DNA of 64,000 nt. It comes from Streptomyces nitrosporeus. GTDB lineage: Bacteria; Actinomycetota; Actinomycetes; Streptomycetales; Streptomycetaceae. Position 1 is the stretch's first letter; each line of letters opens with the position of its first letter. Positions 34,955 to 46,105 of this stretch are shown one piece after another. The notes below the pieces were generated by a model. That model worked only from the letters and a program-made list of their open reading frames with translations. It had not been told where the DNA came from and made no database searches. The stretch is from contig NZ_CP023702.1 in NCBI RefSeq assembly GCF_008704555.1, positions 5,308,001 through 5,372,000 of the forward strand, read 5' to 3'. The position numbers and the translations under genes are program-made.

Positions 34955-36103
34955 ATGACCACGCTCGCCCCCGCCTCCGCGCCGCTCAGAATCGGCCCGC
35001 ACACCGTGCAGCCGCCGGTGGTCCTCGCCCCCATGGCAGGCATCACCAACGCCCCGTTCCGCACCCTGTGCCGTGAGTTCTCCGGGGGCAAGGGGCTGTT
35101 CGTCAGCGAGATGATCACCACCCGGGCCCTGGTCGAGCGCAACGAGAAGACGATGCAGCTCATCCACTTCGACGCGAGCGAGACCCCGCGCTCCATCCAG
35201 CTCTACGGAGTGGACCCGGTCACCGTCGGCAAGGCGGTCCGGATGATCGTCGAGGAGGACCTCGCCGACCACATCGACCTGAACTTCGGCTGCCCCGTGC
35301 CCAAGGTCACCCGCAAGGGCGGCGGCTCCGCGCTCCCGTACAAGAGGCCGCTGCTCCGGGCGATCCTGCGGGAGGCGGTGGCGGCCGCGGGGGACCTGCC
35401 CGTCACGATCAAGATGCGCAAGGGCATCGACGACGACCACCTCACCTACCTCGACGCCGGCCGGATCGCCGTCGAGGAGGGCGTCAAGGCGGTCGCCCTG
35501 CACGGCAGGACCACCGCCCAGCACTACGGCGGCACCGCCGACTGGGACGCCATCGCCCGGCTCAAGGAGCACGTCCCGGAGATCCCCGTCCTCGGCAACG
35601 GGGACATCTGGAACGCGGACGACGCCCGGCGGATGATGCGCGAGACCGGCTGCGACGGTGTGGTCGTCGGCCGCGGCTGCCTGGGCCGCCCCTGGCTCTT
35701 CGGCGACCTGGTCGGCGCCTTCGAGGGCACCGGAGCCCGGCAGGCCCCCTCCCTGCGGGAGGTCGCCGCCGTCATGCTGCGCCACGCCACCCTGCTGGGG
35801 GAGTGGATCGGCGACGAGAGCCGGGGCGTGATCGACTTCCGCAAGCACGTGGCCTGGTACCTCAAGGGCTTCGCCGTCGGCTCCGAGATGCGCAGGAAGC
35901 TCGCCGTCACCTCCTCCCTCGACGAACTGGGCACCCAGCTGGCCGGGCTGGACCTCGACCAGCCCTGGCCGGACGGTGCCGACGGGCCCCGCGGACGTAC
36001 GTCGGGCAACAACCGGGTGGCGCTCCCGGACGGCTGGCTGAAGGACCCCTACGACTGCGCCGGGGTGGGCGCCGACGCGGAACTGGACACCTCCGGGGGC
36101 TGA
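34955..36103 (+). CDS. dusB: tRNA dihydrouridine synthase DusB
   Basis: A 382-residue FMN enzyme that reduces uridines in the D-loop of tRNA. The N-terminal PVVLAPMAGITNAPFR (FMN binding), DLNFGCPVPKVTRKGGGSAL with the catalytic Cys near residue 115, TIKMRKG, and ALHGRT are typical, as is VVVGRGCLGRPWLF. The ATG at 34955 is chosen over the GTG at 34937. Downstream it is closed by a strong terminator. Confidence 0.93.
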   Translation: MTTLAPASAPLRIGPHTVQPPVVLAPMAGITNAPFRTLCREFSGGKGLFVSEMITTRALVERNEKTMQLIHFDASETPRSIQLYGVDPVTVGKAVRMIVEEDLADHIDLNFGCPVPKVTRKGGGSALPYKRPLLRAILREAVAAAGDLPVTIKMRKGIDDDHLTYLDAGRIAVEEGVKAVALHGRTTAQHYGGTADWDAIARLKEHVPEIPVLGNGDIWNADDARRMMRETGCDGVVVGRGCLGRPWLFGDLVGAFEGTGARQAPSLREVAAVMLRHATLLGEWIGDESRGVIDFRKHVAWYLKGFAVGSEMRRKLAVTSSLDELGTQLAGLDLDQPWPDGADGPRGRTSGNNRVALPDGWLKDPYDCAGVGADAELDTSGG

Positions 36104-36175
36104 GATCCGGCCACGGAAGCCGCGGCACGCAGTGCCTGACGACGGCTTGCCCAGACCGGAGAACGGACTCCCTGA

Positions 36176-36199
36176 CGGCCCGCTCATACGAGCGGGCCG
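36176..36199 (+). terminator. Terminator after dusB
   Basis: CGGCCCGCTC, loop ATAC, GAGCGGGCCG is a perfect 10-bp stem-tetraloop, followed by TTCGTCGTC. It starts 73 bases after the dusB stop. Confidence 0.8.
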
Positions 36200-36463
36200 T
36201 TCGTCGTCTCCTGCCGGAAAGTCGGCCGGATTTCTCTGGTCGCGCTTGGGCGTATGCACGGATCGGGCCCAGCTGGTCGCCCTGGGTGATCAACTGGTGA
36301 CCGAATGGCGATCCGCCGTCACCCGAGAGGCGTCCGCATAGTGACATCTGAGCGGGAGGGGATGAGTGATTCTCGCCACGCCTGAGGTGTGTGTAGCTCA
36401 GATGAGCGCTCTCATGGTTGCTGCATTTCTCAAATGACGGCACTGGGTGCCAAGGTGCTTCGT

Positions 36464-36477
36464 TTTGATCGATCAAA
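36464..36477. promoter_or_regulatory. 14-base perfect palindrome in AT-rich island
   Basis: TTTGATCGATCAAA is a perfect dyad, 234 bases before the ppdK start, in the most AT-rich part of the gap. It has the form of an operator for a dimeric regulator; the regulator is not known. Confidence 0.4.
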
Positions 36478-36710
36478 TCAAAAACTACTCTCCGTAAGTG
36501 AGAAGAGCCCATCCTGCGCCTCTCCGCATTCATCGCTTCGAGAGGTGAAGGCAGTACGGGTTCCGGTGCGATCGACCCGTCACTTTAGATCTGCTGGCGG
36601 ATGGGTGGCCGCGCCCTCATGACGCACAAGTGGGCGTACCCGGGTGCCTTCGATATGGGTATGTTCCTCGCCGTCAGGGCAGCCACCGCGTCCTCGAGGA
36701 GTCGAGACCC

Positions 36711-39422
<2,712 letters not shown>

Positions 39423-39432
39423 CCCCTCCCGG

Positions 39433-39458
39433 CCCGCGGCCGGCCCGCCGGCCGCGGG
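39433..39458 (+). terminator. Terminator after ppdK
   Basis: CCCGCGGCCGG, loop CCCG, CCGGCCGCGGG is a perfect 11-bp stem beginning ten bases after the ppdK stop. Confidence 0.8.
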
Positions 39459-39750
39459 CATTCCGGGAGCCCCGCCGGGCCGGACCACCCTCACCGGCCC
39501 GGCGGGGCCCCGGACAACCCGGAAGCGGCGGCACCCTGTGCGGGGGTGCCGCCGCTTCGTCGTGGAACGGGGATGCCGCCGCCTCCTCGCGGAAAGCGGG
39601 ACTTCCGGACCGCTCCGGAGTACGAGAATCTTGTCCGGGGCATGACGAGTTCATGTGACAGGGGCGAGTTCGCGTGACGGGCGGCCGTGTAAAGGGCCGA
39701 CCGGCCCCGTTTTCTTCGTTGAGTGAGCAAATACCGGGAGGCCGGGACCA

Positions 39751-39788
39751 GGGTGCGGTCCATGGATCCCCACCCATGGACCGCACCC
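39751..39788. repeat. 15-bp perfect inverted repeat with 8-base loop
   Basis: GGGTGCGGTCCATGG (39751-39765) and CCATGGACCGCACCC (39774-39788) are exact complements around ATCCCCAC. It is more than 300 bases from ppdK and 242 bases before the next start, so it is not an obvious terminator of a known gene. It could end an unseen small transcript or be an operator. Confidence 0.7.
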
Positions 39789-40030
39789 GGCTTACCCCCG
39801 CCGGATGCGGAGCCGCACCGGACGCCACCGCCGCCGAGCGGAGGAAGCCCCCCACGGCCCTCACCCGCTCTTCCGGCAGCGCCGGTAACGCACCCGACGT
39901 CGTACAGCTTTTCCCGTGTCGGCCTGGTGGGCGAGACGTTTCAACTCTGGCCGAAACCCCGTGGTGACCTCTTGTGACGGCCCGCATACCCTTTGACGGG
40001 GCGATTGCGGTTGCAACAGGTGGGGGTTCG

Positions 40031-41047
40031 GTGCTGCGCATCCATATGTCCGGGGCGGACCTTTCCCGCGTGCGGATGGCCACCCGGCCGGACGCATTGT
40101 GGGAAACGGTTCTCAGCTTTCACCGGCTGAGGGACCGGAGGGGTTCCTCGGTCTTCGGGAAATGGCGTACGGAATCCCGTGCCCGGCTGAATGGCGAAAC
40201 GCGCCTGCTGTCGGCGATGGTGCCGCTCCACGGTTATTTCCCGGACTTCCTGACACCCGCCGGGGAGGGCTCCGAGCCCTACGGCCTGGACGCCGGGATG
40301 GAGGCGCTGCGGGACACCCCCGGTGAGCGCCTGCACGGCGAACTCGCCCTGCTCGCCGCCGGTCCGGCCGGGCAGCGCCGGCGGCCGGACGGCCCGCGGC
40401 CGCACCTCGCGCTGCCGGCCGCGCTCGCCGAGGGGCGCGCCGAGCCGCTGGGCCGGCTCATCGGCGCCCTGCGCGCCTACCACCGGGCCGCCGTCGAGCC
40501 GTACTGGACGCACATCCGGGCCGCCGTCGAGGCGGACCGGGCGGTGCGGGGGCGTGCCCTGCTGGACGGCGGGGCGCAGGAACTGCTGGCCACCCTGCCC
40601 ACCTCGATCCGCTGGCGGCCCCCGGTCCTGGAGGCGGACTACCCCGTCGACCGGGACATGCGGCTGGACGGACGCGGTCTGCTCCTCCAGCCCTCGTTCT
40701 TCTGCCGCGGCACCCCGGTCGTCTACCGCGACCCGGACCTGCCGCCGGTGCTCGTCTACCCCCTCACCCACCCCGCCGCCCCGGTGTTCGCCGAGCCCGG
40801 CCCCTGGCTCGGGCGGCTCGTCGGGCACACCCGCTCCGCGATCCTCCGGGCCGTCGAGGACGGCTGCACGACGAGCGAACTGGCCCGCCGGACAGGGGTG
40901 TCCATGGCTTCCGCGAGCCAGCACGCCTGTGTGCTGCGCGAGGCCGGCCTCGTCCTGTCCCTGCGCCACGGCAGCTCGGTGCTGCACACCCTCACCCCGC
41001 TGGGCTCCTCCCTGCTCAGGGGCGGCGCGCCGGTGGCAGTGTCCTGA
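40031..41047 (+). CDS. ArsR-like winged-helix transcriptional regulator
   Basis: A 338-residue protein. The C-terminal 80 residues form an ArsR-type winged helix: GHTRSAILRAVEDGCTTSEL, then the recognition helix VSMASASQHACVLREAG and the wing LRHGSSVLHTLTPLG. The N-terminal 240 residues are an effector-like domain of the kind found in many large Streptomyces ArsR-like proteins (RMATRPDALWETVLSFHRLR and a Trp/Tyr-rich middle). The GTG at 40031 has a GGGGG before it; a GTG at 39974 would add 19 residues. No cysteine metal site is visible in the helices. The target is not evident. Confidence 0.75.
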   Translation: MLRIHMSGADLSRVRMATRPDALWETVLSFHRLRDRRGSSVFGKWRTESRARLNGETRLLSAMVPLHGYFPDFLTPAGEGSEPYGLDAGMEALRDTPGERLHGELALLAAGPAGQRRRPDGPRPHLALPAALAEGRAEPLGRLIGALRAYHRAAVEPYWTHIRAAVEADRAVRGRALLDGGAQELLATLPTSIRWRPPVLEADYPVDRDMRLDGRGLLLQPSFFCRGTPVVYRDPDLPPVLVYPLTHPAAPVFAEPGPWLGRLVGHTRSAILRAVEDGCTTSELARRTGVSMASASQHACVLREAGLVLSLRHGSSVLHTLTPLGSSLLRGGAPVAVS

Positions 41048-41229
41048 GGCGGTGCCCCGGGGGCGCCTCCCGGGACGGACGGGGGCACGCCGTAAGGGGC
41101 GCGCGGAAGCCGGCCCCCTCCGGGCGATGAGTTCCGGGAGCCGGGGCCGTCTACCTCTCAGAGGCGCTCGCGGCGGGTGCCGTGGAGCACACGATGCGCC
41201 GGGACGGAAGAGACGGAAGAGTGGGAACC

Positions 41230-41652
41230 ATGACCATGCCCCAGATGATCTTCGTGAACCTGCCGGTCAGGGATCTGGAGGTGTCGAAGAACTTCTTCTC
41301 GAAGCTGGGCTACGGCTTCAACCCGAAGTTCAGCGACGAGACCACGGCCTGTCTGGTGATCAGCGACACGATCTTCGCCATGCTCATCACCGAGCCCCGC
41401 TTCAAGGACTTCACCAGGAAGGACATCGCCGACGCCTCGAAGACCACCGAGGTCCTTCTCGCGCTGAGCGCCGAGAGCCGGGAGAAGGTCGACGAGCTCA
41501 CGGACGCGGCGCTCGCCTCCGGCGGCTCCCCGGCCAACGAGACGATGGACATGGGCTTCATGTACGGCCGTTCCTTCCAGGACCCGGACCACCACATCTG
41601 GGAGGTCGTCTGGATGGACCCGGAGGCCGCCGAGAACGGCCCGGAGTCCTGA
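41230..41652 (+). CDS. VOC family (glyoxalase/bleomycin-resistance fold) protein
   Basis: A 140-residue vicinal-oxygen-chelate protein. Typical features: MIFVNLPVRDLEVSKNFFSKLGYGF at the start of the first beta-alpha module, and a second module ending RSFQDPDHHIWEVVWMD with the metal-type His/Glu pair. Substrate unknown; most small lone members are unassigned. The ATG at 41230 is followed by a second ATG two codons later. Upstream is the ArsR-like gene on the same strand, 182 bases away. Confidence 0.82.
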   Translation: MTMPQMIFVNLPVRDLEVSKNFFSKLGYGFNPKFSDETTACLVISDTIFAMLITEPRFKDFTRKDIADASKTTEVLLALSAESREKVDELTDAALASGGSPANETMDMGFMYGRSFQDPDHHIWEVVWMDPEAAENGPES

Positions 41653-41721
41653 GGACGGGCGGTCCTGACGGACGGCCGTTCCTGACGGACGGACGGACCG
41701 GCCGGGTGGCCGGCCGCACGG

Positions 41722-41766
41722 CCGGACACGGCCCGGCGGGGCTGACGGCCGCCGGGCCGTGTCCGG
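41722..41766. terminator. 18-bp bidirectional terminator
   Basis: CCGGACACGGCCCGGCGG (41722-41739) and CCGCCGGGCCGTGTCCGG (41749-41766) are exact complements around a nine-base loop. It lies between the converging VOC and PhoX-like genes, ending nine bases before the latter's stop. Confidence 0.9.
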
Positions 41767-41775
41767 GGGGTGGGA

Positions 41776-42942
41776 TCAGCTCCGGAAGGGTCCGCTGACC
41801 TCGTAGGTGATGCCGCCGGAGGAGCTGCCGCTCGTCCCGCGCTGCGAGGAGAAGTAGAGCCGGCTGCCGTCCGGGGAGAAGGCCGGGCCGGTGATCTCCG
41901 AGCCCGACTGCCCGCTGATCCGCAGGAAGGGCGCCACGGTGTCCTCCGGGGTGATCAGGCAGATCTCCATGTTCCCGCCGTCCTCGGCGACGTACAGGTC
42001 ACCGGAGGCGGCGCGGGTGACGTTGTCGACGCCGGTGAGCGGGGCGCCGCCCCCGGTGACCAGCGAGTCGTCGTAGGCGAGCGAGAGCGACGAGGTGTCC
42101 GCGTCGTACGCCCACACCCGGTTGTCGCCCTTGGTGGTGAACCAGCAGGTGCCCGCCGCGTAGAAGCAGCCCTCGCCGCCGTTGAACACCTTGGCGCCGG
42201 AAACCTGCCGGCGGGTCGGGGTGGACGAGCCGGCCGGGTCGGGGACCGTCGTCCAGGTCACCGGGCCCGAGGTGCCGGTGCCCGCCACCAGCACCTGGAG
42301 CGTGCCGGACGACAGATCGCCCCAGGTGGCGGGGCGGAAGCGGTAGAAGCGGCCGTCCGTCTCGTCCTCGGTCAGATAGACGTAGCCGTGGTCGGGGTCC
42401 GCGGCCGCCGCCTCGTGCTTGAACCGGCCCATCGCCGGCCGCCGCACGGCGGCGTCCACACCCCACGGGTCCGTCTCGTACACGAAGCCGCGGCTGACCT
42501 CCTCGCAGGAGAGCCAGGTGTTCCAGGGGGTGCGGCCGCCCGCGCAGTTGGTGTTCGTGCCGGACAGGATCCGGTAGGCGGAGGTGACGGTCCCCGAGGA
42601 GTCGAAGCGCACCGCGCTCGCCCCGCCGCCGCTGCTCGCGGACACCTCCGCGTTGGAGACGTAGATCCAGCCGCTGCCGTCGGCGAAGGTGGCGCCGCCG
42701 TCGGGCGCGCTGTGCCAGGTGTACGAGGTGCCGGCGACGGCCCGCCCCGAGCGGGCGATGATCCTGCTGGTGAAACCGCTCGGCAGCAGGATGCCGTCAC
42801 TGTTGGCCGCCCGCAGCGCGCCGTAGGGGCCGGCGGCCGGCTGGGCGGGGTCCGCGAAGGCGGCCCCCCGCCACAGGGTGCCGCCGAATGCCGCCGCCGA
42901 GCTGCCGATCACCGCTGTGCGCAAGAAGGTCCGACGTTCCAC
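41776..42942 (-). CDS. Tat-exported PhoX/DUF839 family protein
   Basis: A 388-residue secreted protein. The N-terminus has a twin-arginine signal (ERRTFLRTAVIGSSAAAFGG, cleavage near residue 30). The mature part is a beta-propeller-like DUF839/PhoX fold: GILLPSGFTSRIIARSG, NTNCAGGRTPWNTWLSCEE, GRFKHEAAAADPDHGYVYLTE-type segment (core RFKHEAAAADPDHG), GGEGCFYAAGTCWFTTKGD and SPDGSRLYFSSQRG. PhoX enzymes are calcium-dependent phosphatases; catalytic activity of this member is not certain. The GTG at 42942 has GGAG five bases upstream. It has no phosphate-box sequence that I could confirm. Confidence 0.82.
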   Translation of the reverse strand: MERRTFLRTAVIGSSAAAFGGTLWRGAAFADPAQPAAGPYGALRAANSDGILLPSGFTSRIIARSGRAVAGTSYTWHSAPDGGATFADGSGWIYVSNAEVSASSGGGASAVRFDSSGTVTSAYRILSGTNTNCAGGRTPWNTWLSCEEVSRGFVYETDPWGVDAAVRRPAMGRFKHEAAAADPDHGYVYLTEDETDGRFYRFRPATWGDLSSGTLQVLVAGTGTSGPVTWTTVPDPAGSSTPTRRQVSGAKVFNGGEGCFYAAGTCWFTTKGDNRVWAYDADTSSLSLAYDDSLVTGGGAPLTGVDNVTRAASGDLYVAEDGGNMEICLITPEDTVAPFLRISGQSGSEITGPAFSPDGSRLYFSSQRGTSGSSSGGITYEVSGPFRS

Positions 42943-43054
42943 GACCACTCCATGGGTGACGTGAGGGCCCGCCGGCCCGGTCGGTCCGGCGGGGCGAACG
43001 TCAGGATAGTAAAGGTACGCAGTTGACGGAGCGTCAACACGACATGAACGGAAC

Positions 43055-43102
43055 GGAGCGGCCGCCTCCAGGAGCGGCCGCCTCCAGGAGCGACCGCCTC
43101 CA
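43055..43102. repeat. 16-base tandem repeat, three copies
   Basis: GGAGCGGCCGCCTCCA occurs at 43055-43070 and 43071-43086, and as GGAGCGACCGCCTCCA at 43087-43102. Upstream of the PhoX-like gene start. Confidence 0.85.
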
Positions 43103-43105
43103 GGA

Positions 43106-43156
43106 CCGGCCGTCCCGTCACCGGCCGTCCCGTCACCGGCCGTCCCGTCACCGGCC
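43106..43156. repeat. 15-base tandem repeat, 3.4 copies
   Basis: CCGGCCGTCCCGTCA occurs exactly at 43106-43120, 43121-43135 and 43136-43150, then a partial copy. It abuts the stop codon of nirD (43161) and follows a different 16-base array. Confidence 0.85.
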
Positions 43157-43160
43157 GGTC

Positions 43161-43520
43161 TCAGTCGGCGCGGACCTCGAAGACCGGCACGGTGACCTCG
43201 TCGTCGTCCAGGCAGACGCCCGTCGCCAGGTCGAAGCGCTGCTTGAGCAGCGGCGAGGCGACGAACGGCCGCCCCCCGTCCGAGCCGACCAGCCCGCGGG
43301 AGAGGACGTACGCCCCGGTGAACGGGTCCCGGTTGTCGATCGCGTACGCGCGCCCCGCCCGGTCCATGAACAGGGCCACCTGCCGGCCGTCCGGGAGGAG
43401 GGCCGCCACCCCCCGGCCCGGGGTCAGCAGCGCGCGGTCGCAGACCGGCAGCCAGCCGTCCCCGGCCGCGAGTTGGATCGTCCCGGTGTCCCGGGCGGTT
43501 TCCATCGTCGGGGTCGTCAT
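43161..43520 (-). CDS. nirD: Nitrite reductase small subunit NirD
   Basis: A 119-residue Rieske-fold subunit of assimilatory NAD(P)H-nitrite reductase. It matches the NirD group (DGWLPVCDRALLTPGRGVAALLPDG, then AIDNRDPFTGAYVLSRGLVG and PLLKQRFDLATGVCLDD). The Rieske CxH...CxxH cluster ligands are missing, as expected for NirD. The ATG at 43520 shares one base with the nirB stop (TGATG), so translation is coupled. Confidence 0.93.
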   Translation of the reverse strand: MTTPTMETARDTGTIQLAAGDGWLPVCDRALLTPGRGVAALLPDGRQVALFMDRAGRAYAIDNRDPFTGAYVLSRGLVGSDGGRPFVASPLLKQRFDLATGVCLDDDEVTVPVFEVRAD

Positions 43521-46105
43521 CAGGAGGGGGTCCCTTCAAGAGTGCGGACGGCGAGCACCGGTCCCGCGAGGATCTCCAGGTCGGGCTTGACCTGGTCACG
43601 CTCCGGGACGAACTTCACCGAGGGGTCGGGCACATCGGGGTCGTTGACGAAGGTGACGAAGCGGCGGAGCCGTTCCGGGTCGTTGATGGTCTCGGCCCAC
43701 TCGTCGCGGTAACCGGAGACGTGGTCGGCCATCAGCCGCTCCAGCTCGTCGCAGATCCCCAGCGAGTCGTGGACGACGACGTCCCGTACGTGCTCCAGGC
43801 CGCCCTCGATCCGGTCCAGCCAGGCCGCGGTGCGCTCCAGCCGGTCCGCCGTGCGGATGTAGAACATCAGGAACCGGTCGATGAGCCGCACCAGTTCGGC
43901 GTCCGACAGGTCCTGGGCGAGCAGGTCCGCGTGGCGCGGGGTGGCCCCGCCGTTGCCGCCGACGTACAGGTTCCAGCCCTGGGCGGTGGCGATGACCCCG
44001 AAGTCCTTGCCGCGGGCCTCCGCGCACTCCCGGGCGCAGCCCGAGACCGCCGACTTGAACTTGTGCGGCGCCCGCAGCCCCCGGTAGCGCAGCTCCAGGT
44101 CGATCGCCATCTTCACCGAGTCCTGCACGCCGTAGCGGCACCAGGTCTGCCCCACACAGGACTTCACCGTGCGCAGCGCCTTCCCGTACGCGTGCCCCGA
44201 CTCGAAGCCCGCGTCCACCAGCCGCGTCCAGATCAGCGGCAGCTGGTCCACCCGGGCGCCGAAGAGGTCGATCCGCTGGCCTCCGGTGATCTTCGTGTAG
44301 AGCCCGAAGTCCCGGGCCACCTCGCCTATCACGATCAGCTTCTCCGGGGTGATCTCACCGCCCGGGATGCGCGGCACGACCGAGTACGAGCCGTTGCGCT
44401 GGAGGTTGGCCAGGAAGTGGTCGTTGGTGTCCTGGAGCGCGGCCTGCTCGCCGTCCAGGACGTATCCGCTGGCACCGACCGTCGGCGCGAGCGAGGCGAT
44501 GATCGAGCCGACCGTCGGCTTGCACACCTCGCAGCCCTCACCGCCGCGGGCCTGCTCGCGGCCGTGCGAGTCGAGCAGGGAGGCGTAGGAGGTGACCCCG
44601 AGGGTGCGGACGATCTCGTACAGCTCGCTGCGGCTGTAGGAGAAGCAGCCGCACAGCCCCTGGTCCTCCGGCTGCGGCAGCAGCTGCCCGATGACCTTGA
44701 CGCAGCTGCCGCAGCCCGTGCCGGCCTTGGTGCACTTCTTCACCTCGGGCAGGGTGGTGTGCTCGCAGATCGCGCCCTTGGTGACGTTGTGGCAGGAGCA
44801 GATGACCGCCTCGTCCGGCAGCGACGACGGGCCGAGGGTGACCGGGCCGCCCGCGCCGGCCGGCAGCACCAGCTGCTCCGGGGCGACCGGCAGGACCGTC
44901 CCCGTCATCGGCCGCAGCGTGCCGTACTGGTCGGCGTCACCGACCAGCACCCCGCCGAGCAGGGTGCCGTCCCGGCCGACCACCAGCTTCTTGTAGACAC
45001 CCGAGCGGGAGTCCGCGTACACCACGTCGAGGCAGCCCTCGGCGGCGCCGTGCGCGTCACCGAAGGAGGCGACGTCCACGCCCAGCAGCTTCAGCTTCGT
45101 GGACAGGTCGGCCCCGGTGAACGAGGCCGTGCTGCCCGCGATCACCTCGGCGGCGGCGAGGGCCATCTCGTACCCCGGGGCCACCAGGCCGTACACCCGG
45201 CCGTCCGAGGCCAGCGCGCACTCGCCGATCGCGAAGACGTCCCGGTCCGAGGTGCGGCACTGCTCGTCCACGACGATGCCGCCGCGCGGGCCGACCTCCA
45301 GACCGCAGTCGCGGGCCAGCTGGTCGCGGGGCCGCACCCCGGCGGAGAAGACGACGAGGTCCGTGGCGAGCGCCGAACCGTCCGACAGCGCCATCCCGGA
45401 GACCCGGCCGTCGTCGCCCGTGGTGACCTCCTGGGTGCCGACGCCGGTGTGGACGGAGAGGCCCATGCCCTCGATGGTGCGCAGCAGCGCCGCACCGCCG
45501 CCCTCGTCCACCTGCACCGGCATCAGCCGGGGCGCGAACTCCACGACGTGCGTGTCGAGCCCGAGGCCCTTCAGCGCGCCCGCCGCCTCCAGGCCGAGCA
45601 GCCCGCCGCCGACGACCGCGCCGGTTCTCGCGGTCCTCGCGTACTCCTCGATGGCGAGGAGGTCCTCGATGGTGCGGTAGACGAAGCAGCCCTCCGCGTC
45701 CTTGCCGGGCACCGGCGGGACGAACGGGTAGGAGCCGGTGGCCAGCACCAGCGTGTCGTACGGGAACGTCCGCCCGGAGCGCGCGGTGACCGTGCGCGCC
45801 TCACGGTCGACGCTCTCGGCGGGGTCGCCGACGTACAGCTCGATCCCGTGCCGGTCCATGAAGTCCGGCTCGGCCAGCGCGAGGTCCTCGGGCGTCCTCC
45901 CGGAGAAGTACGAGGTCAGCTGGACCCGGTCGTAGGCGGGGCGGGGCTCCTCGCAGAGCACCACGATCCGGGCCGTGCCCGCGGCGGCGGTCAGCCCGCG
46001 CTCGGCGAGCGCTTCCAGGAACCGCTGGCCGACCATGCCGTGCCCGACGACCACGATCGTCGGCACGCCCCCGGTGGGGGCGGTCGGGGGAGTGGACACC
46101 GGCAT
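43520..46105 (-). CDS. nirB: Nitrite reductase large subunit NirB
   Basis: An 861-residue cytoplasmic siroheme enzyme that reduces nitrite to ammonium with NAD(P)H. The N-terminal FAD/NAD module begins VVVGHGMVGQRFLEAL and has VVGGGLLGLEAAGAL and FAIGECAL. The central BFD-like [2Fe-2S] domain has CSCHNVTKG and TGCGSC (residues about 425-465) and CEVCKPTVG. The C-terminal siroheme/4Fe-4S domain has CVGQTWCRYG and SGCARECAEA with the four cluster cysteines. The start overlaps the stop of the preceding oxidoreductase gene in TGATG. Siroheme supply may come from the chelatase at 55.8 kb. Confidence 0.95.
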   Translation of the reverse strand: MPVSTPPTAPTGGVPTIVVVGHGMVGQRFLEALAERGLTAAAGTARIVVLCEEPRPAYDRVQLTSYFSGRTPEDLALAEPDFMDRHGIELYVGDPAESVDREARTVTARSGRTFPYDTLVLATGSYPFVPPVPGKDAEGCFVYRTIEDLLAIEEYARTARTGAVVGGGLLGLEAAGALKGLGLDTHVVEFAPRLMPVQVDEGGGAALLRTIEGMGLSVHTGVGTQEVTTGDDGRVSGMALSDGSALATDLVVFSAGVRPRDQLARDCGLEVGPRGGIVVDEQCRTSDRDVFAIGECALASDGRVYGLVAPGYEMALAAAEVIAGSTASFTGADLSTKLKLLGVDVASFGDAHGAAEGCLDVVYADSRSGVYKKLVVGRDGTLLGGVLVGDADQYGTLRPMTGTVLPVAPEQLVLPAGAGGPVTLGPSSLPDEAVICSCHNVTKGAICEHTTLPEVKKCTKAGTGCGSCVKVIGQLLPQPEDQGLCGCFSYSRSELYEIVRTLGVTSYASLLDSHGREQARGGEGCEVCKPTVGSIIASLAPTVGASGYVLDGEQAALQDTNDHFLANLQRNGSYSVVPRIPGGEITPEKLIVIGEVARDFGLYTKITGGQRIDLFGARVDQLPLIWTRLVDAGFESGHAYGKALRTVKSCVGQTWCRYGVQDSVKMAIDLELRYRGLRAPHKFKSAVSGCARECAEARGKDFGVIATAQGWNLYVGGNGGATPRHADLLAQDLSDAELVRLIDRFLMFYIRTADRLERTAAWLDRIEGGLEHVRDVVVHDSLGICDELERLMADHVSGYRDEWAETINDPERLRRFVTFVNDPDVPDPSVKFVPERDQVKPDLEILAGPVLAVRTLEGTPS

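Larger units (their letters stand above)
36104..36710. other. Long intergenic region between dusB and ppdK, relatively AT-rich
   Basis: A 607-base gap. It begins with the dusB terminator. From about 36340 to 36600 base composition falls to roughly half A+T, far from the surrounding DNA, and contains a 14-base perfect palindrome and an 11-codon micro-frame (MSALMVAAFLK, 36402-36437). The last 100 bases before ppdK contain TTCGATATGGGTATG-type promoter-like sequence. I find no credible protein gene and no tRNA. A promoter region, a small RNA, or a remnant are all possible. Confidence 0.6.
39423..40030. other. Intergenic region with two strong hairpins
   Basis: A 608-base gap after ppdK. It holds the ppdK terminator, a 15-bp inverted repeat at 39751-39788 and the start region of the ArsR-like gene. 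Open frames of about 90-100 codons cross it, but they lack good starts and domains and cross the hairpin. Less GC-rich patches at about 39620-39730 and 39900-40020 may contain promoters. Confidence 0.55.

Noticed and set aside
36132..36341. A 69-codon frame between dusB and ppdK
   Set aside because: It runs through the perfect dusB terminator hairpin, has no ribosome-binding site and resembles no protein I know.
36388..36440. A tRNA-like GTAGCTCAGATGAGC segment
   Set aside because: It resembles a tRNA D-arm, but no acceptor stem, anticodon arm or T-arm can be placed around it.
39674..39967. A 97-codon frame after ppdK
   Set aside because: It crosses the 15-bp inverted repeat, has skewed composition and no domain.
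43161..43520. NirD as a broken Rieske protein
   Set aside because: Absence of the cluster ligands is normal for NirD, so this is not a defect.
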